DNA of 50,098 bases from NCBI GenBank assembly GCA_045047105.1, contig JASFYQ010000090.1, positions 1-50,098 on the forward strand, in the 5' to 3' direction. The translations under genes were made by a program, and so were the position numbers. The notes below the pieces were generated by a model. That model had not been told where the DNA came from and made no database searches. It was given only the letters and a program-made list of their open reading frames with translations. The first letter of the stretch is position 1, and every line of letters starts with the position of its first letter. Shown here in pieces: positions 40,114 to 49,774 of this stretch. Source of the DNA: JADGAU01 sp045047105. Lineage in GTDB: Bacteria; Pseudomonadota; Gammaproteobacteria; GRL18.

Positions 40114-40143
40114 AAACCCTGATAAAAATTTATCAGGGTTTTT
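40114..40143 (+). terminator. Rho-independent terminator
   Basis: A perfect 13-bp repeat (40114-40126 with 40129-40141) around a very short loop contains CCCTGAT/ATCAGGG and runs into TTTTT. It lies 21 bases after the stop of the P-loop gene and should end its transcript. Confidence 0.85.
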
Positions 40144-40308
40144 AAGTGCTATTGATTTTAATGGGCTGGTGCTTTAAACTACATTAGAAATCAATAATAT
40201 AATAATAAATATAGTGGATGATAAACTTGAGGAATATTAAATCAAGGCAAGCAGAGCAAGTTTAGTTAGGGGTAAAATACAAATCAAAGAGATAATTTAG
40301 AGGTTAAA

Positions 40309-42324
40309 ATGGCTACTAATAAGCAACAAACTGATACATTAGAGCAAAACAAAACAGAAAAAAATCAGTCTGCGAGTCCTAATAATTTAATAACCTTTGC
40401 ATCTACAGCAGAGCCAAATGCATTAGAGTTAAATCGCCGCCTGAAGACTTTTGAAGAAGAGATATCCGCTCTAGACAATAAACTCTTGCGATCTCATAAT
40501 GAGTTTCGCTCATCAATTACTGTCATCTCCAAACAAACAACGGACAATTCATCCAAGCTTAATCTTACCCAAAAACACCTGCGCAATCTGGATAGCACCT
40601 ATAAATCACTCACTACGCAAGCAGATATTTTAGCTAAAAAAACATCCAGTCTTGGTAGTTTATTTGAAAAATCGTACAAAAAACAATCGGATTCATTTCA
40701 ATTTATTGATAATAAAATTACTGTCAATAAACAACAGCTCAGTAAAGAGCTTAATCAAATTAAACAGGACTTAAGAGTACTTGAAAAAAACTACAGCCGC
40801 ACTTCAACACAGACTCAGCAATTACTCAATAATGTAAATAGTTTGCACCAGAATGTACAAAATACAAATCAAGAACAAAGCCAAAAAATTCAATCTATTG
40901 AGCGACGATTAACTTTAAAAACAACGTATTTAGACAATCAGCTTAAACAGCTTATTAATGAGCAAGATAAAGACTTAGAGCATTTGCAAAGTGCAATTAT
41001 TGATAATGAAAAACAAGCAGAAAAAGAGCTATTAGCTGTTAATGAATGGGTAGCTGCAATAGTTAAAGAGCAGAGCGAACAATTCAAGCAAATAGACAAA
41101 AAACTGGAGGATAAACAAACTAAGCTAAAACAAGCTATTAAAAACCAGGATATAAAATTAACGGAAGATATTCATGTTGTATCAGAAAAAATAGCGAGTA
41201 ATGAATTTCAACAACAGAAAACTCAGGGACTTGTTGCAGGACTGGGCAGTAGCTTTATTAAGCTAACGGATAAAATTTCAAACTTCCATAAGCAACTTAG
41301 TCAAAAGATAGAAGCTAATCATAACCAGTCTATAACAAAATTTGATGATTTAAATAAGCTGCAGCAGCAATCTAAACACAAACAAAGTGAACATGAACAA
41401 CAAATTAACGCATTACAAAAGACTAATAACCATCTAGCCTATAGAGTGGAGCAGGTGGGCGAAAATGTAGAACAGCTAAATAGACTAACCAGTGATTTAG
41501 ATATTGAACAAAAAAGTATACATCAGCAAGTAGTTAGCAATGCACAACTTGAAAATACTCACTTTAATTCGTTATCGTCAGTATTAGCAGTGGTTATTAT
41601 TGTAATTTTATCCAGTTTTTATTATATCTGGAATACTATTGATACTAAAAATAGTCTATTGCTTGAGCAGCAACAGTCTCAATTTAAATCATTGCAGCAG
41701 CAAAACCTTGATCTGGAACAATTACAACAGACGGTAATAAAACAACAACAGCTTGCAGTAGAGCAAGACTTTATCATTCAGAAAAATGTAATTAATGAGC
41801 AGAATGCTAAACATCAAGTCACTCAGTTATCCAGTGATCTGGATAAGCAGACACAAGTTACCAGTAGCTATCAACAACAATTGCAACAACAATTGCAACA
41901 ACATCAGCTACAAATAAGACAACAGCAGCAGCAACAGCAAGTTATGCAGAATAATATGCAAAGAGTTGATGATCAGATGTTATATTTAAATCAAACCGTG
42001 GGTCCATTTAGCGAGTTGCAATCAGGAAATCTGGAAGGGCCAATTTGGTTAAAAGATCAAAATGCACAAAACTACACTATTAAATTAAAAATATTTAGTA
42101 GCAAGCAGGCGCTTTTTGCCTTTATTGCCGACGAGGCGTATTACTTAAATCAAGAGCTGGCTTTTTATCCTACTATCATGAATGGAAAAACAACTTATAG
42201 TCTGCTTTATGGTAGCTTTGAAAATAAAGCCCAAGCCCAATTTGCTATTGATGAATTACCCTATAAGTTATCAGGTGAAAGCGAAGGAATTATTAGTATG
42301 GAGTCCATTCAGTCTTCACTATAG
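40309..42324 (+). CDS. Long coiled-coil membrane protein with C-terminal SPOR-like domain
   Basis: This 671-residue protein has a predicted cytoplasmic coiled coil (about 40-415, rich in Gln, Lys, Glu, Asn), one transmembrane segment (about 422-441, SVLAVVIIVILSSFYYIW), a Gln-rich periplasmic coiled coil (about 450-565, with runs of Gln), and a C-terminal SPOR-like domain (about 588-665). The last contains YTIKLKIFSSKQALFAFI and YSLLYGSFENKAQAQFAIDEL. SPOR domains bind denuded peptidoglycan at division sites. The topology is that of DamX but with a much longer cytoplasmic part. No exact family is recognised; a role at the septum or envelope is inferred. Confidence 0.8.
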   Translation: MATNKQQTDTLEQNKTEKNQSASPNNLITFASTAEPNALELNRRLKTFEEEISALDNKLLRSHNEFRSSITVISKQTTDNSSKLNLTQKHLRNLDSTYKSLTTQADILAKKTSSLGSLFEKSYKKQSDSFQFIDNKITVNKQQLSKELNQIKQDLRVLEKNYSRTSTQTQQLLNNVNSLHQNVQNTNQEQSQKIQSIERRLTLKTTYLDNQLKQLINEQDKDLEHLQSAIIDNEKQAEKELLAVNEWVAAIVKEQSEQFKQIDKKLEDKQTKLKQAIKNQDIKLTEDIHVVSEKIASNEFQQQKTQGLVAGLGSSFIKLTDKISNFHKQLSQKIEANHNQSITKFDDLNKLQQQSKHKQSEHEQQINALQKTNNHLAYRVEQVGENVEQLNRLTSDLDIEQKSIHQQVVSNAQLENTHFNSLSSVLAVVIIVILSSFYYIWNTIDTKNSLLLEQQQSQFKSLQQQNLDLEQLQQTVIKQQQLAVEQDFIIQKNVINEQNAKHQVTQLSSDLDKQTQVTSSYQQQLQQQLQQHQLQIRQQQQQQQVMQNNMQRVDDQMLYLNQTVGPFSELQSGNLEGPIWLKDQNAQNYTIKLKIFSSKQALFAFIADEAYYLNQELAFYPTIMNGKTTYSLLYGSFENKAQAQFAIDELPYKLSGESEGIISMESIQSSL

Positions 42325-42341
42325 TGTTATAGGGTCTAGTA

Positions 42342-43565
42342 TTAAGAACGGTAATTTCCTAAAGCGTAATTAATAAAAAACTGGCGGCTAAAAGATGAGC
42401 TGCCAGCCAGATTTAAGCCAGTATTTCTTAATAAGGATAAAACGGGATTTTGATTACTAAATAAACGTTTTAAAATATCCATAGAAGCAAGCATGGCTAT
42501 ATTTGAGCCTTTTCTTGCTCGCTCGTATTTACGTAAAATGGCATAATCAAAAGGATTTTTACCCAGTTTAATTGCCAGGCTAAGCTCGTTGGCCAGAGCC
42601 TGTGCATCATCAAAACCCAGATTAACTCCCTGGCCTGCTAAGGGGTGAACGGTATGGGCGGCATCTCCTATTAAGGCAAGATGAGGTTTTACATATTGTC
42701 TGGCGTGGCGCATTCTCAGTGGAAATATTGCCCGTTCGCTACAAACTTGTATATTGCCTAAAAAGTCACCAAAACTTTCTTCTAGCTGGAGGTTAAAATC
42801 CTTCTCTTTGAGTTTTAATAATTGCTCTGCCTGAGTTGCAGTAGTTGACCAGACAATCGAGCTATAGTGATCCCTTAAGGGTAAAAATGCCAGAGGCCCT
42901 GTTGGCATAAATTGTTGCCAGCAAGTAGATTGAGGATGTAGTGAGGTTTTAACAGTGGTAACCAATGCAGTTTGTTGATATGCCCAGCTATTGATATCTA
43001 TATTTGCCTGTTGGCGTAACCAGGAATTTGCCCCATCCGCCCCAATAACAAGTTTAGCGCTGAGTTTTACTCCGCTATCATCACTTATTACAACGCCTTC
43101 TTCTAAAAATTCTATATTATGGGTTTTAAAAGGGTGAATAAAACTGATTTGCTCAAAGTCAGCCAGTTGCTGTTGCAGAGATTTTTGAATGATTCGGTTC
43201 TCAATAATATGGCCTAAATTCTCTTTGCCAACTTCCTTCGCATTAAAATGAATTTTCCCCTGCCCGGTTTTATCCCAAACCTGCATTTGCTGATATGCAT
43301 AAGCACCCATAGATTTTATATTGGACCAGACACCTATTTTTTCTAATAATTGCTGGGAGCTATGGGTTAGCGCACTGACTCGAATATCAAAACTATCTGC
43401 TGGCCAATTGCTATTTGCTGGCTGAGTTTCAAGTACCGCAATGGAGAGTTTGTTATTTTGCTCTTCGATGGCCATAGCACATGCAAAAGCAGCGCCTACC
43501 ATGCCTCCACCAATAACTATAATATCAAAGCATTGCTGTTGGTTTTTTTTTCTATTCGCATTCAT
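42342..43565 (-). CDS. ubiI: Ubiquinone-biosynthesis FAD monooxygenase UbiI type
   Basis: The 407-residue flavoprotein belongs to the UbiH/UbiI/UbiF hydroxylase family, which hydroxylates the ubiquinone ring. It has the dinucleotide-binding GGGMVGAAFACAMA (about 19-32), the DG motif VIGADGANSWLR, and the second FAD motif LIGDAAHTVHPLAGQGVN with LGFDD. Position after ygfB-pepP-ubiH matches the enterobacterial operon, in which the last gene is ubiI (visC), the C5 hydroxylase. Which ring position it acts on is assigned by synteny. Confidence 0.85.
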   Translation of the reverse strand: MNANRKKNQQQCFDIIVIGGGMVGAAFACAMAIEEQNNKLSIAVLETQPANSNWPADSFDIRVSALTHSSQQLLEKIGVWSNIKSMGAYAYQQMQVWDKTGQGKIHFNAKEVGKENLGHIIENRIIQKSLQQQLADFEQISFIHPFKTHNIEFLEEGVVISDDSGVKLSAKLVIGADGANSWLRQQANIDINSWAYQQTALVTTVKTSLHPQSTCWQQFMPTGPLAFLPLRDHYSSIVWSTTATQAEQLLKLKEKDFNLQLEESFGDFLGNIQVCSERAIFPLRMRHARQYVKPHLALIGDAAHTVHPLAGQGVNLGFDDAQALANELSLAIKLGKNPFDYAILRKYERARKGSNIAMLASMDILKRLFSNQNPVLSLLRNTGLNLAGSSSFSRQFFINYALGNYRS

Positions 43566-43603
43566 AATAGTTTGTGTAGTTACCTTTTAATAGCCATCTT
43601 GTT

Positions 43604-44839
43604 TTATAGACCCATGGCAAAACGGGCCAATAGGGTCTTTAATGGCTGATACAGCTCAAAGAGGCTAAGACTTAAATTTCTAATCGGTGTTATTGGGAAG
43701 GTATTATTTGAAAATACCTGAATTAAACCATCGGTAAAGCGTGTTACATTACGTATGTCTTTTTCTCTATTATGCCAATAGTTTTTAACTAAATCCTGTT
43801 GATAAACAAATTTACCCTGATGCTGATTTAAATTTGTTTTAATCAGTTCGCTTAAACACTGGATGTCTCTTAACCCCAGATTAAAGCCCTGACCCGTTAC
43901 CGGGTGAATACTATGGGCTGCATTGCCTACAAAAACTAAGCGCTGTAATTGAGCTGCGCTATCCGTATCCAGTGATTTTAATATGAGTGGATAAGCAAAG
44001 CGCTTACCTATACGCTGTATCTTGCCCAGTCGATAACCAAAATGTTGCTGCAATTGTTGGAGAAAATCTTGATCAGTTAAGGACATCACTTGATCCAGTT
44101 GTTTTTCTTTAATAGTCCAAACCAGAGAGCAGCGATTTTTTGTTAATGGCAGTATGGCTAATGGGCCTGCTTCGGTGAATCGCTCAAAGGCCTGGCCTTG
44201 ATGGGGATACTCTGTTTCAATATTGGTAATAATAGCACTTTGCAAATAGGCTTTACTGCTAGGAGCAACTTCTAAAAATTGATGCGCTATGGATTGGTTA
44301 CCATCTGCGGCAATAACTAAAGATGCACTCAGTGTGGATAATTTTTTCTTGTTTGTTATTTGCTTTTGAATAAATTGCAGGCTAACGGATTGTAATGAAA
44401 TATCTATCTGTTTTATTTCTACGGGACAAAATATATCAATATTTTTATGTTGCTGCGCCTGTTCTAATAATACTTTACCAAGTGCATGGCTTTCTACAAC
44501 ATAGCCCAAAGCATCCACTTTTTCTTGTTGATAATTTAAGCGGGCAAAACCAAATTTTCCCTGTTCACAAATAAGAATATCTTTAATCGGCTCGGTTACG
44601 GGCTGGTTGTTATGATTTAATTTATCCCATAAATCCATTGATTGATAGATTTGTTTAGAGCCCGCAGATAAAGCAATACAGCGATCATCAAAACTACTGG
44701 GCTGGTCGGTATCAAAGGGAATTTTTTCCAATACAGCAATGCGTAAAGCCTGCTGATTGTCTATATGCGCGAGTGATAAAGCCATACTTATACCAGCTAA
44801 ACCACCCCCTAAAATAAAAATATCATAATCAGTTTTCAT
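43604..44839 (-). CDS. ubiH: 2-octaprenyl-6-methoxyphenol hydroxylase
   Basis: This 411-residue FAD monooxygenase is a paralogue of its downstream neighbour. It shows ILGGGLAGISMALSL near the start, VIAADGNQSIAH, and FVGNAAHSIHPVTGQGFNLG near residue 300. The DDRCIALSAGSKQIY stretch, the TPIRNLSLSLFE segment near the end and the placement directly after pepP support UbiH. GN replaces the usual GD in the second FAD motif, as is common in UbiH. It acts in ubiquinone synthesis at the cytoplasmic face of the membrane. Confidence 0.88.
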   Translation of the reverse strand: MKTDYDIFILGGGLAGISMALSLAHIDNQQALRIAVLEKIPFDTDQPSSFDDRCIALSAGSKQIYQSMDLWDKLNHNNQPVTEPIKDILICEQGKFGFARLNYQQEKVDALGYVVESHALGKVLLEQAQQHKNIDIFCPVEIKQIDISLQSVSLQFIQKQITNKKKLSTLSASLVIAADGNQSIAHQFLEVAPSSKAYLQSAIITNIETEYPHQGQAFERFTEAGPLAILPLTKNRCSLVWTIKEKQLDQVMSLTDQDFLQQLQQHFGYRLGKIQRIGKRFAYPLILKSLDTDSAAQLQRLVFVGNAAHSIHPVTGQGFNLGLRDIQCLSELIKTNLNQHQGKFVYQQDLVKNYWHNREKDIRNVTRFTDGLIQVFSNNTFPITPIRNLSLSLFELYQPLKTLLARFAMGL

Positions 44840-44860
44840 AATAAATTATAGTTATAAAAT

Positions 44861-46171
44861 TTAATTTTTTACCATATAGGATTCAATTTCATCGGTGGTT
44901 CTGGGTAAGCCTTCGGTCAGTAACTCATAACCCGTTTCCGTAACGTGTACATCATCTTCAATTCGAATACCAATATTCCACCATTTTTTATCTAATTTTT
45001 TACTACGTTTAATATAGATTCCTGGCTCTACGGTAAGCACCATTCCTGGTTCAAATATGCGCCATTGCCCACCCAGTTTATAATCCCCCACATCATGGAC
45101 GTCCAGTCCGAGCCAATGCCCAGTTCTATGCATATAAAACTCTTTATATGCTTCATCCTTAAGCTGAGACTCTAGAGTACCTTTTAATAAACCTAACTTA
45201 AGCAGGCCTTCAGTAATTACTCTAACAGCTTCTACATGAGGTGCATCCCAGTGGTTTCCAGGTTTTATTTGTTTAAAGGCGGCTTGCTGAGCTTCAAGAA
45301 CCAGATCATAGATCAATTTCTGGGCATTGCTAAATTGGCCACTAACCGGAAAGGTTCGAGTGATATCTGAGGCATAACCCTGATATTCTACTCCTGCATC
45401 AATTAAGACTAAATCACCATTCTTAAGAAGCTGATCATTATCGGTATAATGTAAAATACAGCCATTTTTTCCTGAACCAACAATGCTGGGATAGGCGCTA
45501 TCACGACAACCATTTTGATAAAAAGTGTGTATTATTTCTCCTTCGAGTTCGTACTCATATTTTCCTGGCTGGCAGTATTTCATTGCTCGTTTGTGCGCCG
45601 AGACAGAAACTTCGGCGGCTTTTTTCATCCATTTGATTTCCTGGGGGGATTTATAGAGTCTTAAATCATGTAATAAATGATCCAGAGCAACAAATTCACC
45701 AGGTATTACAATGCCCGAACGGGCTTTTTGTCTTAGGCCGTTAACCCAGCCCATCAGGCGTTGATCAAAATCCAGATTAAGCCCCATGGTATAATAAACA
45801 CGGGTTTTATTTTCTAATAATCCAGGTAAAATATCGTCTATATCACTAATAGGAAAGGAATCATCTGCTCCATAAACCGTTTTGGCACTTTGTTGGCCTG
45901 TTCTATAACCGTCCCAGGTTTCTTTAACCTTGTCTTTCTCTCGGCAAAATAAAATGTATTCTGCATGCTCTCTATCGGGGATTAATACCAATACTGACTC
46001 GGGTTCGTTAAAACCACTTAAATACATAAAGTCACTGCCCGCTCTAAAAGGGTGAAAAACATCATTATTACGATTCTTTTCTAATGAAGTAGGAAGAATA
46101 ATTATGCTGTCTTGATCAACCATCTCCATTAATTGTTGACGACGATTACTAAATTCGTTGGAAATTTTCAT
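44861..46171 (-). CDS. pepP: Xaa-Pro aminopeptidase
   Basis: The 436-residue metallopeptidase removes N-terminal residues before proline. It has the creatinase-like N-terminal domain (FRAGSDFMYLSGFNEPESVL) and a pita-bread catalytic domain. The metal ligands are visible in LIDAGVEYQGYASDITRTFP (two Asp), HRTGHWLGLDVHDVG (His), LTVEPGIYI (Glu) and GIRIEDDVHVT (Glu). Order in the ygfB-pepP-ubiH-ubiI cluster is conserved across gammaproteobacteria. Confidence 0.95.
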   Translation of the reverse strand: MKISNEFSNRRQQLMEMVDQDSIIILPTSLEKNRNNDVFHPFRAGSDFMYLSGFNEPESVLVLIPDREHAEYILFCREKDKVKETWDGYRTGQQSAKTVYGADDSFPISDIDDILPGLLENKTRVYYTMGLNLDFDQRLMGWVNGLRQKARSGIVIPGEFVALDHLLHDLRLYKSPQEIKWMKKAAEVSVSAHKRAMKYCQPGKYEYELEGEIIHTFYQNGCRDSAYPSIVGSGKNGCILHYTDNDQLLKNGDLVLIDAGVEYQGYASDITRTFPVSGQFSNAQKLIYDLVLEAQQAAFKQIKPGNHWDAPHVEAVRVITEGLLKLGLLKGTLESQLKDEAYKEFYMHRTGHWLGLDVHDVGDYKLGGQWRIFEPGMVLTVEPGIYIKRSKKLDKKWWNIGIRIEDDVHVTETGYELLTEGLPRTTDEIESYMVKN

Positions 46172-46181
46172 AGTTAATATC

Positions 46182-46811
46182 TTAATGTAATGATTTATTT
46201 AGGTGTTCAGGGATATCAATTCTATTGGGAGCAGATTCTGGCATAAGCTCATCAGCAATAAGAATTACTCCTACTCTAACATACTCTATTAACTCAAAAA
46301 GAGATTGTTCGTCTTCTTCATTGTTCTCTAGCTGGTAATCCTCGGCATGGCTAATATTAACTAGATCGGTAAGAATTTCCTGTAACTGATCCGAAGCATT
46401 TTTAATGTTGTTTTCTTTTTTAAAATTGGAGTTATTCAAGCCCAGGCCATATAAAAAGTTTTGTACCCAGAGTGAAAAATCAGCCAAACGTATTTCAATG
46501 GGATCGTTTTCAACAATAGCCAGCTGGAAATCAAATTGACTGGAAGAAAGTGATGTTTCAATTACCTGATAAAAGGAGTCCAGCACATCTAATGCTTCTT
46601 TTACCAATAAATTATTTAAATCCAGATCTAAATCCAGATTTTCTGTCCAGGAAAAAGCGTGTTCAGTTGATTTTTGAGAAGGGCTGCAAATTAGCCCGGT
46701 AAATAAAGCATGCACTTCAGCCATAGAAGAACTCATGCCTAATTGTTGTAAAAAAGGTTTCAAAGCATCTGAAACCTCTGAATTTTGAATAAATGATGAA
46801 AAATTGAGCAT
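46182..46811 (-). CDS. ygfB: YgfB/UPF0149 family protein
   Basis: The 209-residue acidic, helical protein matches the UPF0149 family: EVHALFTGLICS near the start, DFSLWVQNFLYGLGL in the middle, and EYVRVGVILIADEL near the end. Function is not settled in most species. It heads the pepP-ubiH-ubiI operon, ten bases from pepP, and is divergent from the ZapB-like gene. Confidence 0.9.
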   Translation of the reverse strand: MLNFSSFIQNSEVSDALKPFLQQLGMSSSMAEVHALFTGLICSPSQKSTEHAFSWTENLDLDLDLNNLLVKEALDVLDSFYQVIETSLSSSQFDFQLAIVENDPIEIRLADFSLWVQNFLYGLGLNNSNFKKENNIKNASDQLQEILTDLVNISHAEDYQLENNEEDEQSLFELIEYVRVGVILIADELMPESAPNRIDIPEHLNKSLH

Positions 46812-46837
46812 AAAAGCAATCCAGTTAGATAAAGTTA

Positions 46838-46866
46838 TTGACCAAAACTGTTTGTCATTTTAATAT
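46838..46866 (+). promoter_or_regulatory. Sigma-70 promoter of the zapB-like/zapA operon
   Basis: TTGACC (46838-46843) and TAATAT (46861-46866) are separated by 17 bases, a near-consensus promoter. Transcription would start around 46873, some 70 bases before the first ATG. Confidence 0.6.
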
Positions 46867-46941
46867 ACTCTCTTCTCTTTGCAATATTTTTTTAACCTCT
46901 TTGCAATTTCTTTTTAAAAAGTACAGGGTAGCTGGTTAGTC

Positions 46942-47166
46942 ATGAGTACAAAAACCAATACACAAAATGAGCTGGACAGGCTAGATAGCCAGATAAGTGA
47001 TCTATTAAAACTGGTTCAGCAACTTAAAGAAGAAAATACCAGTTTACGTCACCAACAAGTGACTCTTCATCATGAGCGAGCCCAGCTGGTTGAAAAAAAT
47101 GAAATTGCCAAGTCTCGTGTTGAAGCTATTATTTCCAGATTAAAATCTTTAGAGGTTATAGAATGA
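46942..47166 (+). CDS. ZapB-like short coiled-coil protein (TIGR02449 type)
   Basis: This 74-residue protein is one long coiled coil (about residues 8-72) with heptads such as LDSQISDLLKLVQQLKEEN. Proteins of this kind sit directly before zapA in many gammaproteobacteria, and a ZapB-like role in organising the Z-ring is likely. Its stop overlaps the zapA start by four bases. Confidence 0.85.
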   Translation: MSTKTNTQNELDRLDSQISDLLKLVQQLKEENTSLRHQQVTLHHERAQLVEKNEIAKSRVEAIISRLKSLEVIE

Positions 47167-47492
47167 GTCAAAAATCTTCCGATACATGCAGGATCAGAAT
47201 TCTGGAAAAAGAGTATGTCATTAATTGTAAAGCTGACGAACGTGATATGCTAAAAAAATCAGCGGATTATTTAAATCAGCGAATTAAGGAAACGCGTACT
47301 ACAGGCGGGGTTACAGGCGGTGAGAAAATAGTGGTAATGACTGCGCTTAATCTGGTTTATGATTACCTAAGCAAAGAAGGTAAAACGGAAGCTCAAACAG
47401 ATGATAATGATAAAGTAACCCAAAAGCTGCAACAAATAAATAAAAAAATTGAAACTGCCTTACACAAACATCAGCAGATTGAACTAACTTAG
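47163..47492 (+). CDS. zapA: Cell division protein ZapA
   Basis: The 109-residue protein binds and bundles FtsZ. It has the ZapA start (IRILEKEYVINCKADERDML), the KKSADYLNQRIKE helix, and MTALNLVYDYL leading into a C-terminal coiled coil (about 75-105). Overlap with the coiled-coil gene upstream indicates coupled translation. The 6S RNA gene that often follows zapA is not here: priA begins on the other strand only 32 bases on. Confidence 0.92.
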   Translation: MSQKSSDTCRIRILEKEYVINCKADERDMLKKSADYLNQRIKETRTTGGVTGGEKIVVMTALNLVYDYLSKEGKTEAQTDDNDKVTQKLQQINKKIETALHKHQQIELT

Positions 47493-47524
47493 AAGAACTT
47501 CTATTTTATTAATACTGCTGGATT

Positions 47525-49747
47525 TTAGCCCATCTCTAGCGGATCAATATCAATGTTCCACTTTATTTTATTGTCTTTAGGAAAACCATTTAACCAGAAT
47601 GATAAAAATTGCTGTAAAGCCTGCCTGCGAGCAGACTGAATCAGTATTTGAGCACGATAAACACCACCACGTCTTTCCATAGGGGACGGTATCGGTCCTA
47701 ATAATTGAATGTGCTGAATTAATTCTTGCATTACGGGAGATAACTGGGCTAATTCTATTAACTTTGCTAAAAAATTCAGGTTATACAACTTATCCTTGGC
47801 TTCACTTCTAAGCAAGGCCATATACTGGTAGGGGGGTAAATCCATGGCTTTCCGTTCATTCAGTGTGTTTTGTGCAAAAACACCATAGCCCTGTTCTAAT
47901 AAGCTTGCAAAAAAAGGATGGTCGGGCTGATGTGTCTGTAAAATAACATGCCCTGGTTTTTCGGCTCTGCCTGCTCTACCTGCTACTTGTACGATGGATT
48001 GAGCCATCTTTTCCAATGCCCTGAAATCAGTAGAAAAAAGCCCCTGATCCACATCAAGTATTACCACCAGAGTTACATTAGGAAAGTGGTGTCCCTTGGA
48101 GAGCATTTGAGTGCCTACCAGAATTTGTTTGTTACCATTATTAATTCTTTTTATAATTTGTTCAAAACTGCCCTTGCGGCGGGTGCTATCTCTATCAATG
48201 CGTAACACTTCCACACCAGGGAAAAGCTCAAGCATGGTTTCTTCAATGCGTTGAGTACCGGCTCCCATAATATCAACCTGACTACTATCACAGGACAGGC
48301 AATGTTGTGGAATAGGCGACTTACTTTCACAATGATGACATAACAGGTGATTTTCAGACAGGTGCAGGGTTAAATTTGCATCACAACTTGCACAGCGAGC
48401 TACCCAGCCACAATGGTGGCAAAAAAGAGCAGGAGAATAGCCACGTCTATTTTGAAATAATAGCACCTGATTATTTTTTTCCAGCTCAATCTCCATCAGA
48501 GCTTTTAGCTCATGGCAAATTCCCTGTTCTATTAATTTATTTCTAACATCCAATAAAGTAAATTTATTCTTGTGACTATTTGCTGCACGTTTTGTCAGAC
48601 TGAGATAATGGTATTTTTTAAGTTTAACATTTGCCAGTGATTCTAATGAAGGGGTAGCAGAGCCGAGTAAAACGGGTATTTTAAGCACATTTGCTCTATA
48701 AATAGCTAAATCTCTGGCATTATAACGAAATCCATCCTGTTGTTTAAAAGATAAATCATGCTCTTCATCCAGGATAATAGCCCCTAAGTTAGGCATGGGG
48801 GTAAAAATGGCTGAGCGAGTGCCAATGACTATCTGAGCCTGTGCTGTACCTGCGTTTAACCAATTTGTTAAACGTTGTTTTTTGCTTACAGACGAGTGTA
48901 GAATTACTATAGAAGTATTAAATCGTTGGGCAAATCGTGATGCCAGTTGTGGAGTTAAATTTATTTCAGGAACCAAAACTAAAATTTGTTTGTTTTGATT
49001 TAATAAAAAACTCATCCATTGTAAATAAACTTCGGTTTTTCCACTACCAGTAACGCCATCTAATAAGCAGGGGTAAAATTGATTATAATTATTAAGCAAT
49101 TTATCCAGAGCTACTTGTTGTTCATCATTAAGAATTAATTGCTGCTCTATATTGGTAGAGGAAGCAAGACTAGTGGTATTTTGTTTGCTGGTTTTTATAA
49201 TATAAGCTAAAACTTCAAGGCGTTTAATAATGCTACTAACACTGCCGCTGTTAGCCAGTTGTTTAATCTCCTCAAGAGTCAAACCCTGAGGGTGTTGCTG
49301 TAATATTTGTAATAATTGCTGCTGTTTTTTAGCCCGGGCTAACTTCTCTAGAGGAAGATGGGCTCCCAGGCTGGTAACTGACCAATAATGCACTGTTAGG
49401 TCAATCTGGTATTGTGGATTACGATATAGGATAGGTAAAATTTGCTGAAAAACCTCACCAATAGGGTGGTGATAGTAGCTACTGGCCCACTTAGCTAGCG
49501 CCATTATTTCTGTTGATAATAGCGGTTTTTGATCTAATAACCGGAGAATACTTTTAAGTTTATTAGCTGGTAGCTCTGTTTTGTCGCTTATTGCAACAAT
49601 AACTCCTACCAGTCTTCTTGGGCCAAAAGGTATAGCTACACGGCAGCCTTCCTGATATTGCTTTGTTGCTCCAAGTTCGGGAGCTGAAAAATCAAATAAT
49701 TGCTTTAATGGTATAGGAACAGCTATTTTGAGTATAGTAGGGGGCAT
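47525..49747 (-). CDS. priA: Primosomal replication-restart helicase PriA
   Basis: This 740-residue 3'-5' helicase rebuilds replication forks. The N-terminal DNA-binding domain (PLKQLFDFSAPE and GCRVAIPFGPRRLVGVIV) precedes Walker A GVTGSGKTEVYLQ (near 232) and the DEEH box (ILDEEHDLSFKQQ). Eight zinc-binding cysteines lie within CHHCGWVARCASC and CHHCESKSPIPQHCLSC. Motifs GTQMLSKGHHFPNVTLV and VAGRAGRAEKPG follow. Length is normal. Confidence 0.97.
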   Translation of the reverse strand: MPPTILKIAVPIPLKQLFDFSAPELGATKQYQEGCRVAIPFGPRRLVGVIVAISDKTELPANKLKSILRLLDQKPLLSTEIMALAKWASSYYHHPIGEVFQQILPILYRNPQYQIDLTVHYWSVTSLGAHLPLEKLARAKKQQQLLQILQQHPQGLTLEEIKQLANSGSVSSIIKRLEVLAYIIKTSKQNTTSLASSTNIEQQLILNDEQQVALDKLLNNYNQFYPCLLDGVTGSGKTEVYLQWMSFLLNQNKQILVLVPEINLTPQLASRFAQRFNTSIVILHSSVSKKQRLTNWLNAGTAQAQIVIGTRSAIFTPMPNLGAIILDEEHDLSFKQQDGFRYNARDLAIYRANVLKIPVLLGSATPSLESLANVKLKKYHYLSLTKRAANSHKNKFTLLDVRNKLIEQGICHELKALMEIELEKNNQVLLFQNRRGYSPALFCHHCGWVARCASCDANLTLHLSENHLLCHHCESKSPIPQHCLSCDSSQVDIMGAGTQRIEETMLELFPGVEVLRIDRDSTRRKGSFEQIIKRINNGNKQILVGTQMLSKGHHFPNVTLVVILDVDQGLFSTDFRALEKMAQSIVQVAGRAGRAEKPGHVILQTHQPDHPFFASLLEQGYGVFAQNTLNERKAMDLPPYQYMALLRSEAKDKLYNLNFLAKLIELAQLSPVMQELIQHIQLLGPIPSPMERRGGVYRAQILIQSARRQALQQFLSFWLNGFPKDNKIKWNIDIDPLEMG

Positions 49748-49774
49748 GTAATGAATGCTTTTGAATTTTGATAG

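Noticed and set aside
47493..47524. 6S RNA gene after zapA
   Set aside because: Only 32 bases separate zapA from priA, too few for a 6S RNA.
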